Shown piece after piece: positions 1 to 8,217 of a DNA stretch of 64,000 bases (the stretch's first letter is position 1; every line of letters begins with the position of its first letter). Source of the stretch: an uncultured Allofournierella sp. (lineage in GTDB: Bacteria > Bacillota > Clostridia > Oscillospirales > Ruminococcaceae); the NCBI GenBank assembly GCA_944382705.1, contig CALWNE010000046.1, positions 25,250 through 89,249 of the forward strand. Direction: 5' to 3'. A program made the position numbers and the translations under genes. A model generated the notes under the pieces. That model was not told the DNA's origin. It searched no databases and saw nothing but the letters and a program-made list of their open reading frames with translations.

Positions 1-167
1 AAAAACAGTAGCCGTGGCGAGGCATTTTTTAAAAGTGTACAAATAAAAGTATACACAAAAGGGCGGGGTTTTGGCAAGTTGCCAGAAAAACTTTAGAATT
101 CTGACCATATAGACCAACTAAATAATGTAAAGCCTTTGTGGGATTGTGCAATTTTTTGCAAAAGATA

Positions 168-201
168 GGCGCTGTGTTTTTTGAGATGAGAACACAGCGC
201 C
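168..201 (-). terminator. hairpin downstream of yggS
   Basis: An 11-bp perfect stem (168-178 with 191-201) with a 12-base loop lies about 60 bases past the yggS stop. On the minus strand a short T-rich stretch follows. The T-tract is weak, so this may be a 3' stabilising hairpin rather than a strong terminator. I see no gene in bases 1-261. Confidence 0.45.
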
Positions 202-261
202 ACAATAATTTGGGAATATTCAGGATGATTTTTTAGCAGGTGTATTTAATTAGAGTACAAA

Positions 262-978
262 TTAAACCGGCTGCGGGTAGGCTCTGGGCCCAAAAATGCC
301 GGTGCCAACCCGCACAATGGTAGCTCCATGGCGGATGGCGGCTTCAAAATCTCCGCTCATGCCCATGGATAGAATCTCCATACGGCTGCGCTGCAAGGGC
401 ATATTCTGGCACTGCACAAACAGCTGATGCATCCGGGCAAACCAGACTTCCTGCTGCTGGAACTCCTCACACCGGGGCGGAATGCACATAAGCCCCAGCA
501 CCTGCAGGTTGGGCTGTGCATCTGCCAGGGCCAGCAAATCGGGCAGTTCCTGGGGGGCTATGCCGCTTTTGGTTGCCTCGCCCCCAATGTTTACCTCCAG
601 CAGGATGTTCTGGCACAGCTGCTGCCGGGCGGCTTCCTTTTGAATAGCCAGCAGCAGTTTTTGCGAATCCACCGATTCAATCACCTGGGCCCGGCCCACA
701 ACCTGGCGCACCTTGTTGGTTTGCAGATGCCCAATGAAATGCAGGGGATAGCTGCCATAGGCCCCGGCCTCGTGTTTTTGCACCAGTTCCTGCACCCGGT
801 TTTCGCCAAACAGGTCAATGGCGGTGCCCTGTGCAGCCTGTACCGTGGCAGCGGAGCGGGTTTTGCTGGCTGCGCACAGCTGCACCGTGGAAGGGCTGCG
901 GCCACAGGCTGCACAGGCGGCATCCATTCGTTTGCGGATTTCCAGGGCTTTTGCGGCTAACAGTTCGTGTTCTTGCAT
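262..978 (-). CDS. yggS: YggS/PLPBP-family pyridoxal phosphate-binding protein
   Basis: 238 residues, the normal length for the family. These proteins bind PLP on a lysine in a TIM-barrel fold and help vitamin B6 and amino acid homeostasis; they are not known enzymes. The PLP-lysine region is visible as LCAASKTRSAATVQ near residue 35, followed by FGENRVQEL, HFIGHLQTNK and the C-terminal SMGMSGDFEAAI and VRVGTGIFG phosphate-binding segments. The start ATG overlaps the stop of the upstream DUF436 gene by one base (TAATG), so the two are probably translationally coupled. In many Firmicutes yggS sits by sepF and ylmG; that context is absent here. Confidence 0.95.
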   Translation of the reverse strand: MQEHELLAAKALEIRKRMDAACAACGRSPSTVQLCAASKTRSAATVQAAQGTAIDLFGENRVQELVQKHEAGAYGSYPLHFIGHLQTNKVRQVVGRAQVIESVDSQKLLLAIQKEAARQQLCQNILLEVNIGGEATKSGIAPQELPDLLALADAQPNLQVLGLMCIPPRCEEFQQQEVWFARMHQLFVQCQNMPLQRSRMEILSMGMSGDFEAAIRHGATIVRVGTGIFGPRAYPQPV

Positions 979-1532
979 TATGCCAATCCCTCCTGATAAA
1001 CGGCACGGGGGCCGCCAATGTAACGGGGGCGGGTACGGGCGGCCACCAGGCTGGCCTGGCCAATTTGCTGAATGTTTAGACGCACCGGCACGGCCACCCG
1101 TTTCAGATGCATACCAATGAGGGTGCTGCCGATGTCCAGCCCGGCATCCGCCTGGATGCTTTCCAATGCAACGGGATGTTCAAACTGCTGCCAGCAAACC
1201 GTGGCAAAGCTGCCCCCGGCCTTGGGCTGGGGCATCACATTCACCACTTCGGCCCCTACCCGCACAGCGGCAGCTTCCAGAATGAGGGCACGGTTGAGGT
1301 GCTCGCAGCATTGAGCAGCCAAAAAGACCCCCGCCTGGTGCAGCACCGGGGCAATGCCTTGGTAAACGGCCTGTGCAGCCTCTAGACTGGAGCATTTGCC
1401 GATGGTCTGGCCAATGATTTCGCTGGAGGAACAGCCCACAACCAGAATGCTGCCGGGCTTGAGATTGGCAGCAGCCAGCAGCTCGGCGGCAGCCTGGGCG
1501 GCCTGGGCTTGAATATGGGAAAGGTTGGTCAT
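978..1532 (-). CDS. DUF436 (YwlG-like, TIGR01440) protein
   Basis: 184 residues. It matches the DUF436/YwlG family of unknown function: an N-terminal helix, the VVGCSSSEIIGQ motif, AQCCEHLNRALI, and a C-terminal VPVRLNIQQIGQA and RPRYIGGPRAVY. Several conserved cysteines and a histidine suggest a ligand or metal site, but no activity is established. The start at 1532 is chosen because GAGGTG lies seven bases upstream and the conserved region begins there; an in-frame extension upstream runs through a terminator hairpin and is not conserved-looking. It overlaps yggS by one base, which suggests a two-gene transcript. Confidence 0.85.
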   Translation of the reverse strand: MTNLSHIQAQAAQAAAELLAAANLKPGSILVVGCSSSEIIGQTIGKCSSLEAAQAVYQGIAPVLHQAGVFLAAQCCEHLNRALILEAAAVRVGAEVVNVMPQPKAGGSFATVCWQQFEHPVALESIQADAGLDIGSTLIGMHLKRVAVPVRLNIQQIGQASLVAARTRPRYIGGPRAVYQEGLA

Positions 1533-1570
1533 ACAAAACACCTCGCTTGGTTGGAATTGGAGTGGTTGGT

Positions 1571-1620
1571 GGAAAAACAGACCATTCCCGCACAGCATGG
1601 GAGCAGGGAATGGTCTGTTG
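1571..1620 (-). terminator. terminator after the DtxR-like gene
   Basis: A perfect 14-bp inverted repeat (1576-1589 with 1606-1619) is followed on the minus strand by TTTTT. It sits just past the DtxR-like stop and 40 bases before the DUF436 start, so some read-through into DUF436-yggS is possible. Confidence 0.65.
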
Positions 1621-1629
1621 GTGCGGCAG

Positions 1630-1995
1630 TTACAGCTGCTTTTGGCGCAGGTAAAATGCCTTGATTTTTTCAAAACTGACTGGATGGAGATTGTGCTCCA
1701 GGCGGCAGGCATCCTCTTTTGCAATGTCCTCAGGCACACCCAAATCCATTAGAAGTTGACTAATCAGGGTGTGCCGCTCGTAAATCGTTTCGGCAATGTG
1801 GCGGCCGGACTGGGTAAGGGTAATCATTCCACCGTCATCCACCTGAACATAGCCGTTTTCCCGCAGCTTTTTCATGGCGGTGGAAACGCTGGGTTTTGAA
1901 AAATCCATCTCGTTGGCAGTGTCGATGGAGCGGACGCTGCCGTTGCGTTTGAACAACACCAAAATGGTTTCCAGGTAATCTTCGGCAGATTCCAT
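1630..1995 (-). CDS. DtxR/MntR-family metal-dependent transcriptional repressor
   Basis: 121 residues. The N-terminal winged helix (MESAEDYLETI, then FSKPSVSTAMKKLRENGYV) and the metal-binding dimerisation segment (HTLISQLLMDLGVPEDIAKEDACRLEH, here only part of it need be read as EDACRLEH) are typical of MntR/DtxR repressors. The C-terminal SH3-like domain of DtxR is missing, as in the short MntR type. The metal (Mn or Fe) cannot be told. I chose the ATG at 1995; a GTG three codons upstream (2004) fits an AAAGGAG site better in spacing and is possible. The promoter lies under a perfect palindrome, which suggests autoregulation. No metal transporter is adjacent. Confidence 0.85.
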   Translation of the reverse strand: MESAEDYLETILVLFKRNGSVRSIDTANEMDFSKPSVSTAMKKLRENGYVQVDDGGMITLTQSGRHIAETIYERHTLISQLLMDLGVPEDIAKEDACRLEHNLHPVSFEKIKAFYLRQKQL

Positions 1996-2068
1996 GATTT
2001 TCACAGGAAAAAACAGCTCCTTTCGGCAACGGGGAACGGCGAGGCCAGGGCCTGCATTCCCCAAAATC

Positions 2069-2088
2069 TATGCTAATATTGTAGCATA
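2069..2088. promoter_or_regulatory. palindromic operator candidate at the DtxR-like promoter
   Basis: TATGCTA, six bases, TAGCATA: a perfect 7-bp inverted repeat. It covers the -10 box of the minus-strand promoter of the DtxR-like gene, the usual geometry for autorepression. Confidence 0.5.
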
Positions 2089-2106
2089 ACGGCTGCAAAG
2101 TTTCAA
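2078..2106 (-). promoter_or_regulatory. promoter of the DtxR-like gene
   Basis: On the minus strand: TTGAAA (2101-2106), 17 bases, TACAAT (2078-2083), about 80 bases before the start codon. Confidence 0.55.
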
Positions 2107-2133
2107 CCAAACCCACAAGGGCTGGCTGCACGC

Positions 2134-2174
2134 AAAAAAATCCCCTGGGACTTTTGCAAAAGCCACAGGGGAGC
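2134..2174 (-). terminator. terminator after the DHHW gene
   Basis: On the minus strand a CCCCTG/CAGGGG stem with additional CTTTTG/CAAAAG pairing in its upper part is followed by seven Ts. It begins about eight bases past the DHHW stop. Confidence 0.75.
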
Positions 2175-2181
2175 TAAAAGG

Positions 2182-3138
2182 TCAGCGAAGCATAGCGCTT
2201 TGATTAACCACCGGCATACTGTACAAAAACAGCACATCCTGGTTGGTAAAGGTGATGTACTGGGGTACAAGGCCGCTTACCATATACCGCAAATCAATCA
2301 GGGTGATGGTGCGGTAGGTCTGGCACAAAAGAGGAGCCAGACTGCTGGCAAAGGAATCCCGAAAAATAACCAGCTCCCGGTCGGTGGAAGCATCCGGATT
2401 TTGAATGGTCACAAAGGGAGTGGTGCCGGACAAAAACACATCGTAGGGGTTTTTGCCGGTGAGTTTTTCTGGAGTGTATACAGTTGTGTCCTCCAATACA
2501 GCATGGTGCACCTGCGCCTGCTCTGTAAAAGTGCTGGTGAGGTAAACCAGATTCTCCTGGCCGGGTTCAATCTTTACATACCAGCTGGCGGTGCCGATAA
2601 AATCCGGCACAACCTGGGGCTGCCAGCCTTCCAGCGTGGCCGAAAATCCCATGGCATCGCCCAAGGTATCCAGCACTGGCTGCAAGGTTTCCTGCCGCCA
2701 GTGAGGGTCGGTTTTATAGTAGCTGCCAAGGCTAAGGCTACCGGTAAGGTCAATGTGCACAAAGGACTGGGGAAGCTGGGCTTGAACCTGCGCCGTCATG
2801 GCATCGTAATCCAGCCGGGGCCAGCCCTCATCGGGCAGGTAATGGGCTTTGTCCGGCACAATGGCCCAATAACACTGGTTGTCCGGCGTGAGCAGATCCT
2901 GAGAAAGCTGGGTTAGCTTGGCGGAAAAATTATTCACGCTGCGTTCATCCAAAGGCCCGTGGTACTGTACCCAGTAGCCCTGCTGCTGATACATTCCATT
3001 TTCGTCCGGGGTATGGAGGCTGCGCTGGTGTGCCAGCCAGCCGGCTGCCAGGCAGCCAAGCAGGGCAACCGCGCCAGCGCAGACCAATCCCTTACGGAAC
3101 AGCAACGACCGAGGAGTCATTGGCAGCGGCTTCGCCAT
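2182..3138 (-). CDS. DHHW/AlgX-J-like (SGNH fold) exported protein
   Basis: 318 residues. An N-terminal membrane anchor (about residues 17-35) is followed by an exported domain with the signature KTDPHWR (variant of the D-H-H-W motif) and a later VIFRDSFASSL, where the serine is the likely SGNH nucleophile. DHHW proteins usually sit beside an MBOAT O-acyltransferase and take part in acylating surface polysaccharide. No MBOAT gene is visible here. The start is uncertain: ATG 3138 has AGGAAG upstream and overlaps the lipoprotein gene by 47 bases; ATG 3120 is an alternative. The overlap points to cotranscription with the DUF4358 lipoprotein. Confidence 0.75.
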   Translation of the reverse strand: MAKPLPMTPRSLLFRKGLVCAGAVALLGCLAAGWLAHQRSLHTPDENGMYQQQGYWVQYHGPLDERSVNNFSAKLTQLSQDLLTPDNQCYWAIVPDKAHYLPDEGWPRLDYDAMTAQVQAQLPQSFVHIDLTGSLSLGSYYKTDPHWRQETLQPVLDTLGDAMGFSATLEGWQPQVVPDFIGTASWYVKIEPGQENLVYLTSTFTEQAQVHHAVLEDTTVYTPEKLTGKNPYDVFLSGTTPFVTIQNPDASTDRELVIFRDSFASSLAPLLCQTYRTITLIDLRYMVSGLVPQYITFTNQDVLFLYSMPVVNQSAMLR

Positions 3139-3772
3139 CCATGGGAGCTTCCTGGGCGAATTCCTCGTTCTTTACTACGGTAACCTTATCCTCGCCCATC
3201 TGAGCGGTAAAGCTGTTCAGCAGGGGCTGGGCAAAGTCGTTCTGGCTCATAACCAGCAGCACCACATCGCCGGAGTAAGCAACGATGACCCGCTCGGCGC
3301 CAACACACAGCCACTTCATGGGGTTGGCTTTTTCGGCAACGGACTCTGCCAGAGCAGCGGCGTCATCGGCACTTTTGGCCTGCAGCAGCACCACAGAGTG
3401 TGCAATGCTGGTAACGGCAGCGTCGGCAGCAATGCCTGCGCTGAATTCATCGGCGGAAACACCGGTCATATATTCGGCATTGTCTGCGGTGAGTACGGTG
3501 TACTGGGATGCGCTGTCTTCCGCAGCGGGCATGGGCTTGAGCATCATGGGCAGCTCCACATCGGTGTACATCTTATCCATGATGGCGTCCAGCGTGCTGG
3601 TATTTACAGCGGAATTGTCGCTGTCAGCCTGGGAGGTGCTGGCGGAAATGCTGGAGGACATACTGCTGGAAGTGCTGGAGGAAGTGCTGGTGGAACCAGA
3701 GTTGCTGTTGCCACAGCCAGCCAGCATGGAAACCGCCAGGATGGCGGCCAGTGCGATGGACAGTTTTTTCAT
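3092..3772 (-). CDS. DUF4358-like lipoprotein
   Basis: 226 residues. A lipoprotein signal (MKKLSIALAAILAVSMLAGC, lipobox LAGC) is followed by a long serine-rich linker and a globular domain resembling DUF4358, a family of unknown function often encoded next to DHHW proteins. The start at 3772 is set by AAAGGAG eight bases upstream and by the signal peptide; an in-frame extension upstream is not plausible. It is probably anchored on the outer face of the membrane. The pairing with the next gene suggests a role in surface polymer modification, but this is inference. Confidence 0.75.
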   Translation of the reverse strand: MKKLSIALAAILAVSMLAGCGNSNSGSTSTSSSTSSSMSSSISASTSQADSDNSAVNTSTLDAIMDKMYTDVELPMMLKPMPAAEDSASQYTVLTADNAEYMTGVSADEFSAGIAADAAVTSIAHSVVLLQAKSADDAAALAESVAEKANPMKWLCVGAERVIVAYSGDVVLLVMSQNDFAQPLLNSFTAQMGEDKVTVVKNEEFAQEAPMDGEAAANDSSVVAVP

Positions 3773-4106
3773 GTGTGATTCTCCTTTTTCATTGCTTGAA
3801 CAACCAGCCAAAACGGCAGGATGCAGTGAGGGAAGGCCAATCCTGTGCGGCGGTTCCCTTTTGGCTAGTATGCCATTTTGCCCCTGCCGGTATTCCTGTG
3901 GGAATGCGGCGGATTTCACCCTATATACAAATCAGCTGCCCATATTATTGCAAAGGTATGCAAAAAAATAATTGGAGACAGAAAAAAACGAAAATACATT
4001 GCTACTTTATCACTGCAAAAAAGTGTGGTATAATGGAAAAATCAGCACTTGCCCAGCGCAGTGAATCTGGCTGGCAGTGAAAGTATAAAGATTAAGGAGA
4101 GCCCCC
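3773..4106. other. divergent intergenic region
   Basis: 334 bases between the divergently transcribed lipoprotein and metF genes. It holds the metF promoter and ribosome binding sites at both ends. I looked for an S-box or cobalamin riboswitch ahead of metF and saw none; the leader there is only about 70 bases. Confidence 0.5.
4006..4034 (+). promoter_or_regulatory. metF operon promoter candidate
   Basis: An extended -10 TGGTATAAT (TATAAT at 4029-4034) with only a weak -35 (TTTATC, 4006-4011) at 17-base spacing. It would start transcription about 65 bases before metF. Confidence 0.45.
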
Positions 4107-4985
4107 ATGCGTCTTTCAGAGTTGTTTCAAAGCAAGCCCTGCGTTTTTTCCATCGAGGTATTCCCGCCCCGCAAAAATGGAGCGAAGCCCGAGGATTTGT
4201 ACCCGGTGCTGGAGCAGATGGCCCAGCTGCGGCCGGATTATATGAGTGTTACCTATGGAGCTGGCGGCGGCCCTGCCGGTATGAGTACGGTACAGATTGC
4301 AGCGCATTTAAAACGCATGGGCATTGAACCCCTGGCTCATCTCACCTGCGTGAATTCCTGCCGGGAACAGGTGGACCAGGTAGCTGCCTGTTTGCAGGAA
4401 AAAGGTGTGGAAAATGTACTGGCCCTGCGGGGTGACATCTGCCCCGATCTGCCTCGGCAGACGGAGTTTTCTCATGCCAGCGACCTGGCGGCTTACCTGA
4501 AGCAGGGCCGGGATTTTTATCTGGCAGGTGCCTGCTACCCCGAAGGCCATGTGGAAAGCAGCAGCTTGCAGCAGGATGTGGAACAGTTGAAGTATAAGCT
4601 GGAAGCAGGGGTAGAGCACCTGGTTACCCAGCTGTTTTTTGACAATAGCAAATACTATCGTTTTATGAATATGCTGCGCAAAAGCGGTGTGCAGGTGCCA
4701 GTGCAGGCAGGTGTAATGCCTATTGTTTCGGCCCGGCAGGTGCAGCGCACCCTGGCATTGAGTAGCGCCAGCCTGCCGCCCCAGTTTACTAAGCTGCTGG
4801 CCCGCTACGATGGAGATGAACAGGGAATGTTTGATGCAGGCATCGACTATGCCATTGGGCAGCTGCGTGATTTGATTGAAGGCGGCGCAGATGGAGTGCA
4901 CCTTTACGCCATGAATGACCCTGTGGTGGCCCGTCGGGTGTACGAAGGCATCGAGGACCTGCTGCCCGCAGGCAAAGGGCTGTGA
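4107..4985 (+). CDS. metF: 5,10-methylenetetrahydrofolate reductase
   Basis: 292 residues, the full length of bacterial MetF. It reduces methylene-THF to methyl-THF, the methyl donor for MetH two genes downstream. Family features are visible: FSIEVFPPRKNG at the start, YMSVTYGAGG near residue 48, LAHLTCVN, the folate-loop aspartate in ALRGDICPD, and VEHLVTQLFFDN. The start has AAGGAGA six bases upstream. The stop overlaps the start of the next gene by one base (TGATG), so metF, the activation protein and metH form one translationally coupled unit. Confidence 0.96.
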   Translation: MRLSELFQSKPCVFSIEVFPPRKNGAKPEDLYPVLEQMAQLRPDYMSVTYGAGGGPAGMSTVQIAAHLKRMGIEPLAHLTCVNSCREQVDQVAACLQEKGVENVLALRGDICPDLPRQTEFSHASDLAAYLKQGRDFYLAGACYPEGHVESSSLQQDVEQLKYKLEAGVEHLVTQLFFDNSKYYRFMNMLRKSGVQVPVQAGVMPIVSARQVQRTLALSSASLPPQFTKLLARYDGDEQGMFDAGIDYAIGQLRDLIEGGADGVHLYAMNDPVVARRVYEGIEDLLPAGKGL

Positions 4986-5635
4986 TGCGGCCCCATCCCC
5001 CGGCACTGGACCGGCAGGAGACCCTCCGGTACCTGGGTGCGGGGGGAACTGTTGATCCTGCGTTGCAGGCGCTGTTAGACCGGGCCGAGCAGGAGCTTTT
5101 GCAGCAGTCGGTGATTCGGGCGGCTGCTCGTCAGCTTCCCCTCAACCAGTTGGAACCGCTGCTGCAGGGGCAGGACATTGAAGCCCACCTCAAGGGCTGT
5201 ACCAGGGGCCTGCTGCTGGCGGTCACGCTGGGTGCAGGGCTGGACGCTGCTCTGCGCCGTGCCCTGGCAGTGGAGCCGGTGTACGGCGTGGTGCTGGATG
5301 CGGCGGCCTCTGCCTATGTGGAGCAGGCTGCCCAGGAATGGGAGCAGGAGCTGCGCAGCCAGGTGGCCGGGCAGGGGCTGTATATGACCGGGCGGTTTTC
5401 GCCGGGGTATGGCGACTGGCCCCTTACCGTACAGCCGAGCTTTTTGCAGTGGATGGATGCGAGCCGTCAGGCTGGACTGTCCACATCAGAAAGCTGTATG
5501 TTGGTGCCGGGCAAAAGTGTGACTGCCCTCTGTGGCATAGCCGATCACCCGGTACAAGGCCAACTGGCGGGCTGTGCCCACTGCGCCCTGCGCGAAACCT
5601 GTACCAAAAGAAAGGAAGGAAATCCCTGTGTGTAA
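4985..5635 (+). CDS. stand-alone methionine synthase activation-domain protein
   Basis: 216 residues, resembling the C-terminal SAM-binding activation domain of cobalamin-dependent methionine synthase. That domain reductively methylates inactive cob(II)alamin using SAM. The motif RFSPGYGDWPLTVQ near residue 138 corresponds to the RxxPGY SAM-binding segment, and VPGKSVTALCGIADHPV is the other conserved stretch. The C-terminus has CAHCALRETC, a possible small metal or redox site. I chose ATG 4985 (overlapping the metF stop); GTG 4982 is possible. The metH start lies inside its last codons. Since the following MetH lacks this domain, the two products should act together. Confidence 0.88.
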   Translation: MRPHPPALDRQETLRYLGAGGTVDPALQALLDRAEQELLQQSVIRAAARQLPLNQLEPLLQGQDIEAHLKGCTRGLLLAVTLGAGLDAALRRALAVEPVYGVVLDAAASAYVEQAAQEWEQELRSQVAGQGLYMTGRFSPGYGDWPLTVQPSFLQWMDASRQAGLSTSESCMLVPGKSVTALCGIADHPVQGQLAGCAHCALRETCTKRKEGNPCV

Positions 5636-8006
5636 CCAACGACCTCTGTTTGAATCAAACCGCTGCCAGCGTATGGATGGCGCCATGGGCACCATGTTAC
5701 AGCAGGCGGGCCTTACCCCTGGCGAGCATCCGGATGTATGGAATATTACCCATCCCCAGCAGGTGCAGGCCATTCACAAGGCTTATCTGGCGGCAGGCAC
5801 AAACCTGCTGAGTACCAATACCTTTGGGGCAAACTGCAAAAAGCTGGCCGGTACCGGGTATACGGTGGCCCAGGTGATTGAGGCCGCAGTGGACTGTGCC
5901 CGCAAGGCCAGTGAGGGGACAGGGGCACGGATTTTGTTGGATGTGGGGCCGCTGGGAGAGATGCTTCAGCCGTTGGGAACGCTGCCCTTTGAGGAAGCCT
6001 GCAACGCCTTTAAAGAGGTGGTGCAGGCCGGTGCCCGGGCCGGAGTGGATGCCATTTATTTTGAAACCATGACCGACCTGGCAGAGGTGAAGGCGGCGCT
6101 GGTGGCTGCGAAGGAAACCTGTGACCTGCCGGTGATGGTTTCCATGAGTTTTGAGCAGAACGGCCGCACCTTTGTGGGCTGCCCGGCGGAAAGCTTTGGC
6201 CTGATGGCCCAGGGGCTGGGTGCAGCGGCAGTGGGCATTAACTGCTCGCTGGGGCCGGCGGAAATTCTGCCTACCGCCCGTCGGCTGGCAGAAAGCTGTA
6301 CCCTGCCGGTGTTTATTAAAGCCAATGCTGGTTTGCCGGACCCTTTGACCGGGGCATACAGCATGGATGCTGCCACCTTTGCCCAGCAAATGGAGGAATA
6401 CCTGCCTCTGGGGCTTGCGGCTATGGGTGGCTGCTGCGGAACTTCGCCGGAGTACATTCAGGCATTGGGAAGCCTGGCTGACCGGATGGTGCCCCGTACC
6501 CCCAGTGATGCTCCTCTGCCGGGGCGGGTGTGCTCTGGTATGCAGGTGGTGACCGTGCGCCCCGGTACCGTGATTGGCGAGCGCATTAACCCCACCGGCA
6601 AAAAGAAGATGAAGGAAGCTCTGCGCACTGGCGATTTGGGCTATCTGCTGGGACAGGCGGTGGAACAGGCCCAGGCCGGGGCGCAGATTTTGGATGTGAA
6701 TGTGGGTCTGCCGGAAATTGACGAGGTGGAGATGATGCGCCGGGCCGTTGTGGCCATTCAGGGAGTAACCGAGCTGCCCTTGCAGCTGGACTCCACCCAG
6801 CCGGAGGTTTTGGAAGCAGGTTTGCGGGTATACACCGGCAAGCCCATTGTAAACTCGGTGAACGCAGAGCCGGCGGTGCTGCAAGCCATTTTGCCTTTGT
6901 GCAAAAAATACGGCGCAGCCGTGGTAGGTTTGACCCTGGGGGATGGGGGGATTCCTTCTAAGGCGGAGGAACGGTTTGAGCTGGCCCGCAGCATCTGGCA
7001 GGCCTGCCAGCAGGCGGGAATCCCCAAAGAGGATGTATACATTGACTGCCTTACCCTCACAGCCAGTGCCCAGCAGGAGGATGTATGGGAAACCGTGAAG
7101 GCGGTGCGTTTGGTAAAGGAAGAACTGGGCCTTAAAACAGTTCTGGGTGTTTCAAACATTTCCTTTGGTTTGCCCCAGCGGCCTCAGTTAAACACTGCAT
7201 TTTTGAGCACAGCACTGGCCAACGGCCTGGATGCACCCATCATGAACCCCAACGAGCCTTCTATGATGGCAGCAGTGAGGGCGTTCCGGGTGTTTACCGC
7301 TCAGGATGCCCATGCCCAGGAGTATATTGAGGCCTACGGCAACCAACCGGCTGCATCGGCTGCACCAGCAGCAGAGCCAGGCCAGCCCATGTCCCTGACC
7401 GAAGCAGTGTTCAAGGGGCTGGAAAGCCAGGCCCGCCAGGCTGCTATCGAGGCTCTGGCTACAACTGCCCCGGAAGAACTGGTGAACCAGGTGCTGATTC
7501 CCGCATTGGACGAGGTGGGCGATGCCTTTGAAAAGGGTACCTGCTTTTTGCCCCAGCTGCTGCAATCTGCCACCGCCGCCCAGGCTGCCTTTGAGCAGGT
7601 GCAGCTGGCCATTCAGCGGCAGGGCTTTGAGGGGGCAAAAAAAGGCCCCATTATAATTGCCACAGTAAAGGGCGATATTCACGACATTGGAAAAAATATC
7701 GTGAAGGTGATCTTGGATAACTACGGGTATCAGGTGATTGACCTGGGCAGGGATGTGCCGCCGGAACAGGTGGTGGATGCGGTTCGGCGCACCGGCGCCC
7801 CACTGGTTGGCTTGAGCGCCCTCATGACCACCACGCTGCCTTCCATGGCGCAAACGGTGGAGCAGCTGCGGCAGGCTGGCCTGAGCTGTAAGGTGATGGT
7901 GGGCGGCGCTGTGCTGACGCCGGAATATGCCCAAACCATTGGAGCGGATTATTATGTGCGGGATGCCAAGGCCTCGGTGGATGTGGCAAAACAGCTGCTG
8001 GGTTAA
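5628..8006 (+). CDS. metH: cobalamin-dependent methionine synthase, short form
   Basis: 792 residues against about 1,200 for full MetH. Domains in order: homocysteine methyltransferase (1-300) with zinc ligands C206, C269 and C270 (GINCSLGP, GGCCGTSPE); pterin-binding methyl-THF domain from about 315 (GERINPTGKKKM); four-helix cap (about 590-670); and Rossmann B12-binding domain with DIHDIG at 683-688, whose H685 should be the lower cobalt ligand. The C-terminal activation domain is absent and is supplied by the preceding gene. A GTG start is inferred because AAAGGAAGGA sits seven bases upstream and the homologous region begins there. It overlaps the previous gene by eight bases. Confidence 0.94.
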   Translation: MCNQRPLFESNRCQRMDGAMGTMLQQAGLTPGEHPDVWNITHPQQVQAIHKAYLAAGTNLLSTNTFGANCKKLAGTGYTVAQVIEAAVDCARKASEGTGARILLDVGPLGEMLQPLGTLPFEEACNAFKEVVQAGARAGVDAIYFETMTDLAEVKAALVAAKETCDLPVMVSMSFEQNGRTFVGCPAESFGLMAQGLGAAAVGINCSLGPAEILPTARRLAESCTLPVFIKANAGLPDPLTGAYSMDAATFAQQMEEYLPLGLAAMGGCCGTSPEYIQALGSLADRMVPRTPSDAPLPGRVCSGMQVVTVRPGTVIGERINPTGKKKMKEALRTGDLGYLLGQAVEQAQAGAQILDVNVGLPEIDEVEMMRRAVVAIQGVTELPLQLDSTQPEVLEAGLRVYTGKPIVNSVNAEPAVLQAILPLCKKYGAAVVGLTLGDGGIPSKAEERFELARSIWQACQQAGIPKEDVYIDCLTLTASAQQEDVWETVKAVRLVKEELGLKTVLGVSNISFGLPQRPQLNTAFLSTALANGLDAPIMNPNEPSMMAAVRAFRVFTAQDAHAQEYIEAYGNQPAASAAPAAEPGQPMSLTEAVFKGLESQARQAAIEALATTAPEELVNQVLIPALDEVGDAFEKGTCFLPQLLQSATAAQAAFEQVQLAIQRQGFEGAKKGPIIIATVKGDIHDIGKNIVKVILDNYGYQVIDLGRDVPPEQVVDAVRRTGAPLVGLSALMTTTLPSMAQTVEQLRQAGLSCKVMVGGAVLTPEYAQTIGADYYVRDAKASVDVAKQLLG

Positions 8007-8073
8007 AGAGGTGTGGGCGTAATCGAGAGTGTTTCTTTTTTTTGTGAATATCCGGTGAAAAAAACGACATTGC

Positions 8074-8105
8074 TTGACTTTGGAAAAAATTAACGCCATT
8101 ATAAT
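8074..8105 (+). promoter_or_regulatory. promoter candidate upstream of the GT2 gene at 8.2 kb
   Basis: TTGACT (8074-8079) with CATTAT (8097-8102) at 17-base spacing; a better -10, TATAAT (8100-8105), lies at 20 bases. The leader is about 110 bases. Confidence 0.45.
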
Positions 8106-8217
8106 AAGAGAGCAAGTGTTGTTGTTTTAAACACAAGGCTCTGTTTGGCGACTGTCCAAACAGGCCCCTGCCGATTTGAGGATGCGGCAGAATTGATTAT
8201 GCAAAAAGGTGAGAGAG

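Noticed and set aside
3773..4106. S-box or cobalamin riboswitch ahead of metF
   Set aside because: The leader is about 70 bases and has none of the conserved cores.
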